Shown: positions 1 to 7,937 of the stretch, piece after piece
Position numbering within the stretch: the stretch's first letter is position 1
How the letters are laid out: every line of letters starts with the position of its first letter
DNA from: JAQWQB01 sp047636995
Lineage (GTDB): Bacteria > Bacteroidota > Bacteroidia > Flavobacteriales_D > Sanyastnellaceae
Assembly (NCBI GenBank): GCA_047636995.1
Contig: JBLIGQ010000004.1
Location: 55,460 to 119,459 of the forward strand
Reading direction: 5' to 3'
Length of the DNA stretch: 64,000 nt
The notes under the pieces: generated by a model
The model's input: only the letters and a program-made list of their open reading frames with translations
Database searches by the model: none
Told to the model about the DNA's origin: nothing
Made by a program: the position numbers and the translations under genes

Positions 1-330
1 AGCGCCTAGGTCGAAAAAAACCATGCCATCAATGTTCACCCCGATACTTGCGAAACCAACCTCCAAGAGTTTGTAGGTTCCTGCAATGGCAATGGAAAAA
101 ACAAAAAAGTTAAAGAACATGTAGAAGCCATCAAGCCAGAAATCCTTCCGAAAAGCGCCCTGTTGCTTGCGCCAAGGATACGCCAGTTCAAGGGCCCATA
201 CCGCAAGTGAGATAAGAAGTAATCCGTAAAAATAGTTGTTATACCAAGGCACATCGAAAGTGATCATTCGAAGGGTCCAATCCCAAGACTGGACAATGCT
301 TTCTCCAAAATAGGCTAACAATTCTTTCAT
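1..330 (-). CDS. Sterol desaturase / fatty acid hydroxylase family protein, N-terminal part
   Basis: The frame runs off the left edge of the window; 110 N-terminal residues are visible from an ATG at 330. The segment starts with a short amphipathic stretch, then a membrane segment (about residues 35-50, YGLLLISLAVWALELAYPW), a basic loop with a KDFWLD block, and a second hydrophobic stretch (about 70-90). This start resembles Bacteroidota integral-membrane sterol desaturase-family proteins, which hydroxylate or desaturate lipids with a di-iron centre. The diagnostic histidine boxes lie outside the window, so the call rests on N-terminal resemblance only. The next gene diverges from it. Confidence 0.6.
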   Translation of the reverse strand, partial: MKELLAYFGESIVQSWDWTLRMITFDVPWYNNYFYGLLLISLAVWALELAYPWRKQQGAFRKDFWLDGFYMFFNFFVFSIAIAGTYKLLEVGFASIGVNIDGMVFFDLGA

Positions 331-521
331 GTTACTAATCTAAACAGGTTTCCTTCCAAGAAGTTCTTCCATTGAAAGAAGGTTCAGCTTCTTTATTTGA
401 AAGGCAAAGATACAACCACAAGATGATGCAAAATGTAACCAAAGTAACACGGGAAAAAAGTGTGAAAACCATAAGAAACATGCTTCACCCCTCTAAATTT
501 CATCAAACGACTTGAATTACC

Positions 522-529
522 TACCTTTA
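522..529 (+). promoter_or_regulatory. Candidate -7 element for the ABC-F gene
   Basis: TACCTTTA is one base off the Bacteroidota TAnnTTTG consensus. It lies 20 bp before the ATG at 550 in the divergent gap between the desaturase-like gene and the ABC-F gene. No clear -33 TTTG at the usual spacing was seen, so support is modest. Confidence 0.4.
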
Positions 530-549
530 CGCCCTTAAAATCAAGGTGT

Positions 550-2166
550 ATGCTTTCTGCAATTAACATTTCTCTTCAGTTCGGTAAACGTGTTCTTTTC
601 GACGACGTTAACATAAAATTTTCAGGCGACAACTGCTTCGGTGTCATTGGTGCGAACGGCGCTGGAAAGTCAACTCTTTTGAAAATTATTGCTGGGCAAA
701 TGGATGCCAATAGCGGACAAGTGCTGCTTGAGTCAGGAAAGCGAATGGCAGTGCTGCAGCAAGATCACTTTGAATATGACGAAGTGTCCGTATTGGATGT
801 GGTAATCCAAGGACACAAAGTGTTGTGGAAAATCATGTCTGAGAAAGATGCGCTTTACGCCAAGGAAGATTTTTCTGATGCTGATGGAATGCGAGCTTCA
901 GAGCTTGAAGACACCTTCGCAGAAATGAACGGATGGAATGCCGAATCTGATGCAGCAAGCTTACTCAGTGGATTGGGCATAGAGGAAAGTGATCACGGCA
1001 AGTTAATGCAAGACATAAATGGTAACCAAAAGGTCCGCGTCTTGCTTGCACAAGCATTATTTGGTGATCCAGACATCTTAATCTTAGATGAGCCTACCAA
1101 TGATCTTGACCTTCAAACAGTAACTTGGTTAGAAGACTTCCTTTTGAATTTCAAGAACACCGTTATTGTCGTTTCTCACGATCGCCACTTCTTGGATACG
1201 GTTTGCACGCACATTGTAGACATCGACTTTAAGAAAGTGAAAATGTATACTGGTAACTATACGTTCTGGTATGAAAGTAGTCAGTTGGCGCTTCGTCAAC
1301 GTAGCTCTCAGAATAAAAAGTCTGATGAAAAGAAAAAGGAGCTTCAAGAATTCATTGCTAGATTTAGCGCCAATGCTTCTAAATCTAAACAAGCTACAAG
1401 TAGAAAGAAATTGCTTGAGAAAATCAATGTTGATGACATTGAACCAAGCACGCGTAAATATCCTGCCATCATTTTCGGACAAGATCGAGATGCAGGAGAT
1501 CAAATTCTTCACATCAACAACCTTTCAAAATCGTTGGATGGTGAAGTGTTGTTCTCAGGGTTGAACTTAAATGTGACCAAGGGAGATAAAATTGCGGTTA
1601 TCAGCAAGAACAGTTTGGCCACTACTGCACTGTATGAAATCTTAAACGGTGCGATGGCAGCTGACTCTGGTGATTTCACTTTCGGACAAACAATAACTAC
1701 AGGCTACTTACCGAATGAAAACGCCCCTTTCTTTCAGGAGTCACATGATTTGAATTTGATCGATTGGCTGCGTCAGTTCTCTGCGAACAAAGACGAAGTA
1801 TTCATTCGTGGTTTCCTTGGGAAGATGTTATTCAGTGGCGAAGAAACCTTCAAGAAATCAAATGTACTTTCAGGAGGAGAAAAAGTACGTTGCATGATCT
1901 CACGTATCATGCTAGCAAGCGGAAACCTAGTGATGCTAGATGAACCAACAAACCACCTTGACTTGGAATCAATAACGGCTTTCAATAACGCCTTAACTGA
2001 CTTCCCTGGAACGGTTTTGTTTACGTCACATGACCACCATTTCACACAGACTGTTGCTACACGCATTGTGGAGCTCACACCGAATGGGTGTTTGGACAAG
2101 ATGATGACTTTTGATGAGTACATAGGCAGCAAGAAGATTGCTGCTCAGAAGGCAGAGATGGTTTAG
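550..2166 (+). CDS. ABC-F family ATPase (YbiT-like)
   Basis: A 538-residue soluble protein with two ABC ATPase domains and no membrane segments, as in ABC-F translation factors that act at the ribosomal E site. NBD1 has Walker A GANGAGKST (34-42) and Walker B LILDEP (177-182). The charged Lys/Arg-rich linker (about 248-295) matches the P-site tRNA interaction region. NBD2 has LSGGE (440-444) and VMLDEP (461-466). Oddities: the NBD1 signature is INGNQ (156-160), and the NBD2 P-loop reads ISKNSLATTAL (351-361), missing both glycines and the lysine. Because ABC sites are composite, one site looks intact (Walker A1 with LSGGE2) and the other disabled on both faces. The gene stands alone, followed by the palindromic repeat cluster. 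Confidence 0.9.
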   Translation: MLSAINISLQFGKRVLFDDVNIKFSGDNCFGVIGANGAGKSTLLKIIAGQMDANSGQVLLESGKRMAVLQQDHFEYDEVSVLDVVIQGHKVLWKIMSEKDALYAKEDFSDADGMRASELEDTFAEMNGWNAESDAASLLSGLGIEESDHGKLMQDINGNQKVRVLLAQALFGDPDILILDEPTNDLDLQTVTWLEDFLLNFKNTVIVVSHDRHFLDTVCTHIVDIDFKKVKMYTGNYTFWYESSQLALRQRSSQNKKSDEKKKELQEFIARFSANASKSKQATSRKKLLEKINVDDIEPSTRKYPAIIFGQDRDAGDQILHINNLSKSLDGEVLFSGLNLNVTKGDKIAVISKNSLATTALYEILNGAMAADSGDFTFGQTITTGYLPNENAPFFQESHDLNLIDWLRQFSANKDEVFIRGFLGKMLFSGEETFKKSNVLSGGEKVRCMISRIMLASGNLVMLDEPTNHLDLESITAFNNALTDFPGTVLFTSHDHHFTQTVATRIVELTPNGCLDKMMTFDEYIGSKKIAAQKAEMV

Positions 2167-2229
2167 CCAAATTACCACGAGCGAAGCTCGTGGGAAAAAG
2201 GGTCCACCACCTTGAATTGGACTGTTATA

Positions 2230-2252
2230 GTAGCCACGAAATCCTTTCGTGG
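2230..2252 (+). repeat. REP-like element copy 1 (GTAG + palindrome)
   Basis: GTAG at 2230-2233 is followed directly by CCACGAAATCCTTTCGTGG (8-bp stem, TCC loop). A GTAG head plus palindrome is the arrangement recognised by RAYT/TnpA-REP transposases. Confidence 0.6.
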
Positions 2253-2337
2253 GTTAAAGCGCCCCCGTGTGAAATTAATTTTTCCGAGAGCGAAGCTCGT
2301 GGGAAAAGGGTCCACCACCTTGAATTGGACTGTTGTA

Positions 2338-2360
2338 GTAGCCACGAAATCCTTTCGTGG
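2338..2360 (+). repeat. REP-like element copy 2
   Basis: Identical in head and palindrome to the copy at 2230-2252, offset by exactly 108 bp and in the same orientation. Confidence 0.6.
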
Positions 2361-2382
2361 GTTAAGGAGCCACCGTGTGAAC

Positions 2383-2419
2383 TTAATTTTTCCGCGAGCT
2401 TCGCCCGCGGAAAAATTAA
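2383..2419. terminator. Bidirectional terminator-like hairpin
   Basis: A perfect 14-bp inverted repeat (TTAATTTTTCCGCG / CGCGGAAAAATTAA) flanks a 9-nt loop. The GC core with A and T flanks would act as an intrinsic terminator on either strand. It is part of the repeated unit and recurs at 2684-2716. Confidence 0.6.
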
Positions 2420-2440
2420 AAGTCATATTGTGACCGCGTC

Positions 2441-2463
2441 CCACGAGCTAAGCTCGTGGCTAC
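2441..2463 (-). repeat. REP-like element, inverted copy
   Basis: Read on the minus strand this is GTAG (2460-2463) followed by the 19-nt palindrome 2459-2441 (8-bp stem, TTA loop). It faces the three plus-strand copies, as in a BIME. Confidence 0.55.
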
Positions 2464-2636
2464 ATGTAGCTAACGATCTCGTTTTTAGAAATAGGAATTA
2501 TTTTTTCAACGGGACTCCAGCAGGGTCGCCTAACCAGGCGACCATTCAAACGGTTACCAATTTTAAAGTCACTAGGTCTAGCCCCGAACCTAGCTCGTGG
2601 GAAAAAGGGTCCACCAACTTGAATTGGACTGTTATA

Positions 2637-2659
2637 GTAGCCACGAAATCCTTTCGTGG
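2637..2659 (+). repeat. REP-like element copy 3
   Basis: GTAG at 2637-2640 and the same 19-nt palindrome at 2641-2659, within the third copy of the long unit. Confidence 0.6.
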
Positions 2660-2683
2660 GTTAAGGCGCCCCCGTGTGAACTT

Positions 2684-2716
2684 AATTTTTCCGCGAGCTT
2701 CGCCCGCGGAAAAATT
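2684..2716 (-). terminator. Intrinsic terminator of hutH
   Basis: A 12-bp stem (AATTTTTCCGCG / CGCGGAAAAATT, 9-nt loop) starts one base beyond the hutH stop codon and ends in a T tract on the minus strand. It is a second copy of the 2383-2419 hairpin, so the repeat unit appears to supply the terminator. Confidence 0.7.
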
Positions 2717-4231
2717 TTAAATCGTTGGAAATTCAGAAGGTGATTGATCTAGGAAAGCTAGTGCCTTCATCAAATGCGGATGCATGTATTCATCATTGTC
2801 AAGGAACGGTACATTTTTCCGAAACCCTCCATGCACTTCTTGCAGATAAGGTGAAGCTTCATCAACTCCGCGAATGTCTAGCGCTTGAGCTGCATTGAAT
2901 AACTCAATGGCCAAAACCTGTTGCACATTCTTCACTACTCTGTAAGCCTTGGTAGCTGCATTAGCTCCCATGCTCACATGATCTTCTTGTCCGTTAGATG
3001 AATCAATTGAATCTACTGAAGCAGGAGTGCATAACTGCCTGTTCTGACTCACAATAGAGGCAGCGGTGTATTGTGGAATCATAAATCCTGAATTCAGCCC
3101 GGGGTTGGCAACTAAAAACTCAGGCAGTTCTCTCAATCCCCCCACCAACTTGTAGGTTCTTCTTTCAGAGATACTTCCTATTTCAGCCATCGCAATGGCC
3201 ATTTGATCAAGCGCCAACGCGAGCGGCTGACCGTGAAAATTACCTGCAGAAACAACTTCATCCAAATCAGGAAAAACAGTTGGGTTGTCAGTAACGGCAT
3301 TCACTTCGTTTTGCATGGCATTCTTCACATAGGCTATGGCGTCTCTTGATGCTCCGTGTACCTGAGGCACGCACCTAAACGAATAAGGATCTTGAATATG
3401 TTTCTTCACGCGATTGATCCCAATGCTATCAGTCAAAATAGCCCGCACATTTGCTGCCACCTGAATCTGTCCTGCTTGTCTCCTTACGGCATTTACTGCT
3501 TCGCCAAAAGGTTCTTTTCGTCCATCAAATGCCTCAAGACTCATAGCAGCAATAACATCTGCCCAGTCTAGTAGACGCTGACAGGCCATCAATAGATGGC
3601 AGCCATAGGCGCTCATAAACTGTGTACCATTCAAAAGTGCTAGACCTTCCTTCGCCTGTAACTCAATGGCTTCCATCCCATTGGACCAGTAGATTTCTTT
3701 CGTAGGCTTTATCAGTTTTCCCTGCCATACAGCACCTTCTCCAATAATTGGTAAGCTTAAATGAGCTAAAGGCGCTAGATCTCCACTTGCACCTAAAGAT
3801 CCTTGTTGATAGATAACAGGAAGAAGATTGTTATTTAAGAGGTCAAGAATTCGCTGAACCGTAGCAAGCTGAACTCCTGAATGGCCTTTGCTCAGGCCTT
3901 TGGCCTTCAGCAGCAGCATCCACCGCACAATTTCTTGTGGTACGGTATCTCCTGTGCCACAAGCATGAGACAAAACGAGGTTTCGCTGAAGCGTTGAAAG
4001 GTCGTCATTGGAAATAGTGTGCTTATACAGTGAGCCAAATCCAGTGTTTATCCCGTAAATGGGTTCTGTAGCACGTTGAATCTTCTCATCTAGATAAGTT
4101 CTGCACTTTTCAATGGCGCCCTTAGCCTCCGGTCCGATACTAATGTGCTTCCGCGAAGAGAGTGCGAAATCCAGTTGTTCAATGGTCACATCGTTGAGCG
4201 AAATCTTATGGTCTTCTTCTTGTTCCTGCAT
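2717..4231 (-). CDS. hutH: Histidine ammonia-lyase
   Basis: A 504-residue member of the aromatic amino-acid lyase family, which deaminates L-histidine to urocanate. The MIO cofactor triad Ala-Ser-Gly is present at 148-150 in GSLGASGDLAPLAHLS. YGINTGFG (59-66) carries the catalytic tyrosine, and LSHACG (87-92) has the Ser-His pair typical of histidine rather than tyrosine lyases. The start was set at the ATG at 4231: the frame stays open upstream, but the extension is hydrophobic and unrelated, would overlap the divergent peptidase gene, and TAATTTTG lies only 5 bases before this ATG. No hutU, hutI or hutG lies nearby, so the pathway genes must be elsewhere. Confidence 0.93.
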   Translation of the reverse strand: MQEQEEDHKISLNDVTIEQLDFALSSRKHISIGPEAKGAIEKCRTYLDEKIQRATEPIYGINTGFGSLYKHTISNDDLSTLQRNLVLSHACGTGDTVPQEIVRWMLLLKAKGLSKGHSGVQLATVQRILDLLNNNLLPVIYQQGSLGASGDLAPLAHLSLPIIGEGAVWQGKLIKPTKEIYWSNGMEAIELQAKEGLALLNGTQFMSAYGCHLLMACQRLLDWADVIAAMSLEAFDGRKEPFGEAVNAVRRQAGQIQVAANVRAILTDSIGINRVKKHIQDPYSFRCVPQVHGASRDAIAYVKNAMQNEVNAVTDNPTVFPDLDEVVSAGNFHGQPLALALDQMAIAMAEIGSISERRTYKLVGGLRELPEFLVANPGLNSGFMIPQYTAASIVSQNRQLCTPASVDSIDSSNGQEDHVSMGANAATKAYRVVKNVQQVLAIELFNAAQALDIRGVDEASPYLQEVHGGFRKNVPFLDNDEYMHPHLMKALAFLDQSPSEFPTI

Positions 4232-4236
4232 ATTGG

Positions 4237-4244
4237 CAAAATTA
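4237..4244 (-). promoter_or_regulatory. -7 element of hutH, leaderless-type
   Basis: TAATTTTG matches TAnnTTTG exactly and is separated from the hutH ATG by only CCAAT, implying an almost absent 5' leader. Confidence 0.6.
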
Positions 4245-4324
4245 CACTCTTTGCTTGATTTACCGCTCACCCCTTTCGGAAGTCCGTTAGTATAAGATTT
4301 TATTGAGCTTTTAGCATTAAGTAT

Positions 4325-4332
4325 TACTTTCG
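4325..4332 (+). promoter_or_regulatory. -7 element of the M16 peptidase operon
   Basis: TACTTTCG (one mismatch to TAnnTTTG) lies 24 bp upstream of the ATG at 4357, in the 125-bp divergent gap with hutH. Confidence 0.5.
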
Positions 4333-4356
4333 CAATTACTGCAAACCAAAAAATCA

Positions 4357-5703
4357 ATGCAAAAGATACTATCAAAATCTGTGCTTTTTGTCGCCCTAGC
4401 TTTTTCAGGCATGACAGCCCTTGCACAACAACCATCCATCGAGTTTGAAGAATACGATCTGAAAAATGGTCTTCACGTAATTCTTCATGAAGATCATAGC
4501 ACACCAATTGTTGCCGTTACGGTGATGTATCATGTGGGTTCGAAAAACGAAAATCCTGAGCGTACAGGAATGGCACACTTCTTTGAGCACCTTTTGTTCG
4601 AAGGCTCTGAGAACATCGGACGTGGTGAATTCTCTAGGTATGTTGAAAATGCTGGAGGTGTATTAAACGCCAACACCACAAATGACCGCACCTTTTACTA
4701 CGAAGTGCTTCCGTCAAATCAACTAGAGCTTGGTCTTTGGTTGGAATCTGAACGTATGTTGCATGCAACAGTTGAGAATGAAGGAATTGAAACACAACGT
4801 GAAGTAGTGAAAGAAGAGAAGCGTCAACGTATGGACAATCAGCCCTACGGAAACTTGCTTGCTGAAACAATGTCTCGCGTTTATACGCAGCACCCTTACC
4901 GCTGGCCAGTGATTGGTTCAATGGACCACCTGAATGCTGCAAAAGAGATCGATTTTATAGATTTCTACAAAACATTCTACGTTCCTAACAATGCCGTTCT
5001 TTCAATTGCTGGAGATTTCGACCCAAAAGAAATCAAGAAGGAAATTGCTAAGTACTTCGCTAGCATTCCAAAAGGAAAAACAGAAATCCCTCGTCCGACC
5101 ATTGTTGAGCCTTCAAAATCAATTGAAGTGCGAGATACAATTCTTGGAAATGACCAACTTCCATTGGTAGTTCAGGCCTATTCAATTCCAGCACAAGGTG
5201 AACCAGATTTCTATGCTGTAGATATGTTGAACCAACTTTTGAGTGGCGGTGAATCAAGCAGATTGAACAAGTCTGTTGTTGACGAAAAGCAATTGGCCCT
5301 TTTTTGTGGCGCTTTTTCTTTCCCGCTCGAAGATCCAGGAGTAACGCTTGCTTTTGCTATGGCCAACATGGATGTTGATCCAATGCAGGTTGAAGAAGCG
5401 ATGAACATGGAGATCGAAAAAGTAAAAAACACTTTAATCAGTACTGATGAACTTCAAAAATTGAAGAATCAGATTGAAAATCAATTCGTGACAAGCAATT
5501 CAAGTTTTTCTGGAATTGCTGAATCATTAGCGAATTACCACATGTACTTAGGCGATGCCAATTTGATTAACACGGAAGTAGATCGTTACTTAAAAGTGAC
5601 CCGTGAAGACATTAAAACTGCTGCGCAGAAATACTACACGACTGAAAACCGTGTGACACTTTATTTCCTTTTAGACGAAGGAGCAGAAGAAACCCAAAAC
5701 TAA
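4357..5703 (+). CDS. M16 family zinc metallopeptidase (catalytic subunit)
   Basis: A 448-residue protein with a cleavable signal peptide (about 1-23, ending TALAQ), so periplasmic or envelope-associated. The inverted zinc motif HFFEH is at 74-78 and a glutamate-rich helix (REVVKEEK, 148-155) supplies the third ligand at about E153, giving a complete M16B active site. The usual two-lobed M16 core fills the length. It is followed after 12 bp by a second M16 gene lacking the zinc motif. Such pairs normally form a heterodimer in which this chain carries catalysis. Likely role: degrading peptides in the periplasm; the substrate is unknown. Confidence 0.92.
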   Translation: MQKILSKSVLFVALAFSGMTALAQQPSIEFEEYDLKNGLHVILHEDHSTPIVAVTVMYHVGSKNENPERTGMAHFFEHLLFEGSENIGRGEFSRYVENAGGVLNANTTNDRTFYYEVLPSNQLELGLWLESERMLHATVENEGIETQREVVKEEKRQRMDNQPYGNLLAETMSRVYTQHPYRWPVIGSMDHLNAAKEIDFIDFYKTFYVPNNAVLSIAGDFDPKEIKKEIAKYFASIPKGKTEIPRPTIVEPSKSIEVRDTILGNDQLPLVVQAYSIPAQGEPDFYAVDMLNQLLSGGESSRLNKSVVDEKQLALFCGAFSFPLEDPGVTLAFAMANMDVDPMQVEEAMNMEIEKVKNTLISTDELQKLKNQIENQFVTSNSSFSGIAESLANYHMYLGDANLINTEVDRYLKVTREDIKTAAQKYYTTENRVTLYFLLDEGAEETQN

Positions 5704-5715
5704 GCTCCAAACAAG

Positions 5716-7794
5716 ATGAAAATGTTAAAATACATAGCCCCATTTATGATTCTTTTCTTGGCTGCTTGTTCAGGAAAACTAGATCGATCAATTGTACCTA
5801 CACCAGCTGCTGCACCTAGCATTAATATTGGTGACTACCAAACGTTTGAGCTTGAGAACGGACTGAAAGTAATTGTTGTTCAAAACGAAAAGCTTCCACG
5901 CGTTTCTTACCAATTGTCAGTAGACCGCGATCCTATTTTCGAAGGAAAGAAAGCAGGATATGTGAGCATGGCAGGTTCTCTAATGAAAACGGGAACAACA
6001 ACCATGTCGAAATCTGAAATTGACGAAGCAGTAGATTTTATTGGCGCAAGCATATCAACATATTCTAATGGAATGTACGGTGCTTGCTTGTCTAAGCACA
6101 GCGATAAGCTGCTTGGAGTGATGTCTGACATTCTTTTGAACCCTGCTTTTCCTGATGATGAGGTAGAAAAATTGCGTAAGCAAACACTTTCTGGTCTTGC
6201 TTCGTCAAAGACAAGCGCGAATGAAATCAGTGCCAACATTGTTCAAGCAATGGATTTCGGCACAGATCACCCTTACGGCGAGCAACAGACTGAGAAAACA
6301 ACTGAAGCCATCACCCGCGCTGATCTTTTGAATTACTATAGCACTTATTTCCGTCCAAACATTTCATACTTGGTCGTTGTAGGCGACATCGATTTAGAAA
6401 CAGCTAAAAGCCAAGCGAACAAGTACTTTGGTGGATGGGAAAAAGCAGATGTTCCAGAGCACACGTATGCTGCTCCTCAGCTACCTGCTGGAAACCGCGT
6501 TTGTTTTGTTCCTTTGAAAGGTGCAGTTCAATCTGTAATAGAGGTAACACAACCAGTACAAATAACACCCGGACATCCTGATGCCATTGCTGCTAGTGTG
6601 ATGAACAACATCCTTGGAGGTGGCGTATTTGGTGGGCGACTCATGCAAAACTTGAGGGAAGACAAAGCATTCACTTATGGAGCGCGGGCTTCCTTTCAAA
6701 CAGATGAAGTAGCCGGTAAATTTAGTGCTTCAGCTTCAGTTCGAAACGAAGTGTCTGATAGTTCCGTGGTAGAGTTCTTATATGAAATTGACCGCATGAC
6801 GAGAGAAAAAGTTCAAGACACCTCTTTGCAGTTCATTAAGAACTACATGAATGGAAGTTTTGCGCGCAGCCTTGAATCTCCACAAACGATTGCGCGTTTC
6901 GCTTTGAACATTGAGCGTTACAACCTACCTAAAGACTACTACTCTACTTACCTTACTAAGTTAGAAGCTGTTACTACAGACGACGTTTTGCGTGTTGCGA
7001 AAGCGTATCTCAAGCCTGAAAACCTAAACATCACTGTTGTTGGTAATCGTGAAGAAGTAGCAGAAAGTCTGGCACAGTTTGCCGCTTCTGGAGAAGTTGA
7101 ATTCTTTGATCTTTATGGCCAAACCTACAGTGAAATTCAGGCTGCCCCAGAGGGCATGACTGCTCTGGATGTTTTCAATAAGTACTATGAAGCCATTGGT
7201 GGAATTGAAGCTATTGGAAAGATTAATACCGTAATTGAGACTGGCACCATGAGTGTTGGCCCAATGGCGCTGAATTATGAGCGCAAATCAAAGGGAACTG
7301 ACCAAATGATGATGTCTGTAACAATGGGCGGAAATGTGCTCCAAAAACAAGTTCTAGATGGAAATCGTGGGCAAGTTGAGCAAATGGGACAGGCAGTTGA
7401 AATGGGCCCTGAGGAACTTATTGAAGCGAAGATGCAAAATGACATGCTCTCATTGTTGCACCTTGAGAATTACAACATGTCAGCTGAATTGAAAGGCATC
7501 GGTGGTTTTGATGAGAAGCCAGTGTACGTTGTAGATCTGATGAAAGATGGCAGCGTGAAGTCAACGTACTACTTTAACATTGCCACTGGACTTCAAGTTC
7601 ACACTGAGTCTATGCAAGAAACGCCTCAAGGCGACATGCCCATTACCGCAACCATTAAGAAATACACTGAAGCGCAAGGGGTTCTTTTCCCAAGTGAGTT
7701 AATTCAGGTTGCTGGACCTCAAACAATCGAAGTGAAATTGGACGAAATTCAAGTGAATAGAAGAATTTCTAGCTCTGAATTCAAAGTAAACTAA
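5716..7794 (+). CDS. M16 family non-catalytic partner, lipoprotein with C-terminal extension
   Basis: A 692-residue protein with a lipobox (FLAAC, Cys18), so membrane-anchored. Residues about 35-470 form an M16 fold, but the HxxEH site is replaced (GYVSMAGSLMKTG), so it cannot bind catalytic zinc. The substrate-binding Arg/Tyr region typical of inactive partners is present (GGRLMQNLRE followed by TYGA). About 210 extra residues at the C terminus (roughly 480-692) form a beta-rich domain resembling the lipoprotein-carrier-like tails on Bacteroidota M16 proteins. Cotranscribed with the catalytic subunit; a strong terminator follows. Confidence 0.9.
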   Translation: MKMLKYIAPFMILFLAACSGKLDRSIVPTPAAAPSINIGDYQTFELENGLKVIVVQNEKLPRVSYQLSVDRDPIFEGKKAGYVSMAGSLMKTGTTTMSKSEIDEAVDFIGASISTYSNGMYGACLSKHSDKLLGVMSDILLNPAFPDDEVEKLRKQTLSGLASSKTSANEISANIVQAMDFGTDHPYGEQQTEKTTEAITRADLLNYYSTYFRPNISYLVVVGDIDLETAKSQANKYFGGWEKADVPEHTYAAPQLPAGNRVCFVPLKGAVQSVIEVTQPVQITPGHPDAIAASVMNNILGGGVFGGRLMQNLREDKAFTYGARASFQTDEVAGKFSASASVRNEVSDSSVVEFLYEIDRMTREKVQDTSLQFIKNYMNGSFARSLESPQTIARFALNIERYNLPKDYYSTYLTKLEAVTTDDVLRVAKAYLKPENLNITVVGNREEVAESLAQFAASGEVEFFDLYGQTYSEIQAAPEGMTALDVFNKYYEAIGGIEAIGKINTVIETGTMSVGPMALNYERKSKGTDQMMMSVTMGGNVLQKQVLDGNRGQVEQMGQAVEMGPEELIEAKMQNDMLSLLHLENYNMSAELKGIGGFDEKPVYVVDLMKDGSVKSTYYFNIATGLQVHTESMQETPQGDMPITATIKKYTEAQGVLFPSELIQVAGPQTIEVKLDEIQVNRRISSSEFKVN

Positions 7795-7814
7795 AACACA
7801 CGAACACCCTTTTT

Positions 7815-7851
7815 AAAAGCCAGCGATCTCTTTGATTCGCTGGCTTTTTTT
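7815..7851 (+). terminator. Intrinsic terminator of the M16 operon
   Basis: A perfect 12-bp stem (AAAAGCCAGCGA / TCGCTGGCTTTT) with a 10-nt loop, followed by more T residues, 20 bp after the stop codon of the second M16 gene. Confidence 0.9.
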
Positions 7852-7925
7852 GTTTGAGATGAATGCTCTTAAAAGATTGTTCAAATCTCCCCAGGTGTTG
7901 CCTTCCAAAATTCAATGCAGCATTC

Positions 7926-7933
7926 TAACTTCG
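7926..7933 (+). promoter_or_regulatory. -7 element, leaderless-type, for the small beta-barrel gene
   Basis: TAACTTCG (one mismatch to TAnnTTTG) is followed by TTTG and then the ATG at 7938, a 4-base spacing. Confidence 0.45.
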
Positions 7934-7937
7934 TTTG

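Larger units (their letters stand above)
2175..2716. repeat. Palindrome-rich intergenic repeat cluster (three copies of a ~108-bp unit)
   Basis: This 550-bp stretch between the ABC-F gene and hutH holds no convincing gene. A unit of about 100 bp recurs at about 2187-2285, 2296-2396 and 2594-2695 (108-bp period between the first two). Each unit has a TCGTGG arm, a shared GGGTCCACCA segment, a GTAG-headed 19-nt palindrome and a TTTTTCCG end. Further perfect palindromes lie at 2175-2193 (8-bp stem, GAA loop), 2441-2459 (8-bp stem, TAA loop) and 2524-2543 (GGTCGCCT/AGGCGACC, 4-nt loop). The third unit has lost the left arm of its first palindrome. The architecture resembles REP/BIME elements; no RAYT transposase is in the window. 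Confidence 0.85.

Noticed and set aside
1129..1564. Antisense and out-of-frame open frames within the ABC-F gene
   Set aside because: Overlap a strongly supported gene and lack any recognisable domain.
2190..2720. Open frames of 70-176 codons on both strands in the intergenic repeat cluster
   Set aside because: They are produced by the palindromic repeats, translate repeat units in several frames with no recognisable domain, and overlap terminator hairpins.
4232..4507. N-terminal extension of hutH by 92 codons
   Set aside because: Extension is hydrophobic and unlike any ammonia-lyase, overlaps the divergent M16 gene, and lies upstream of the hutH promoter element.
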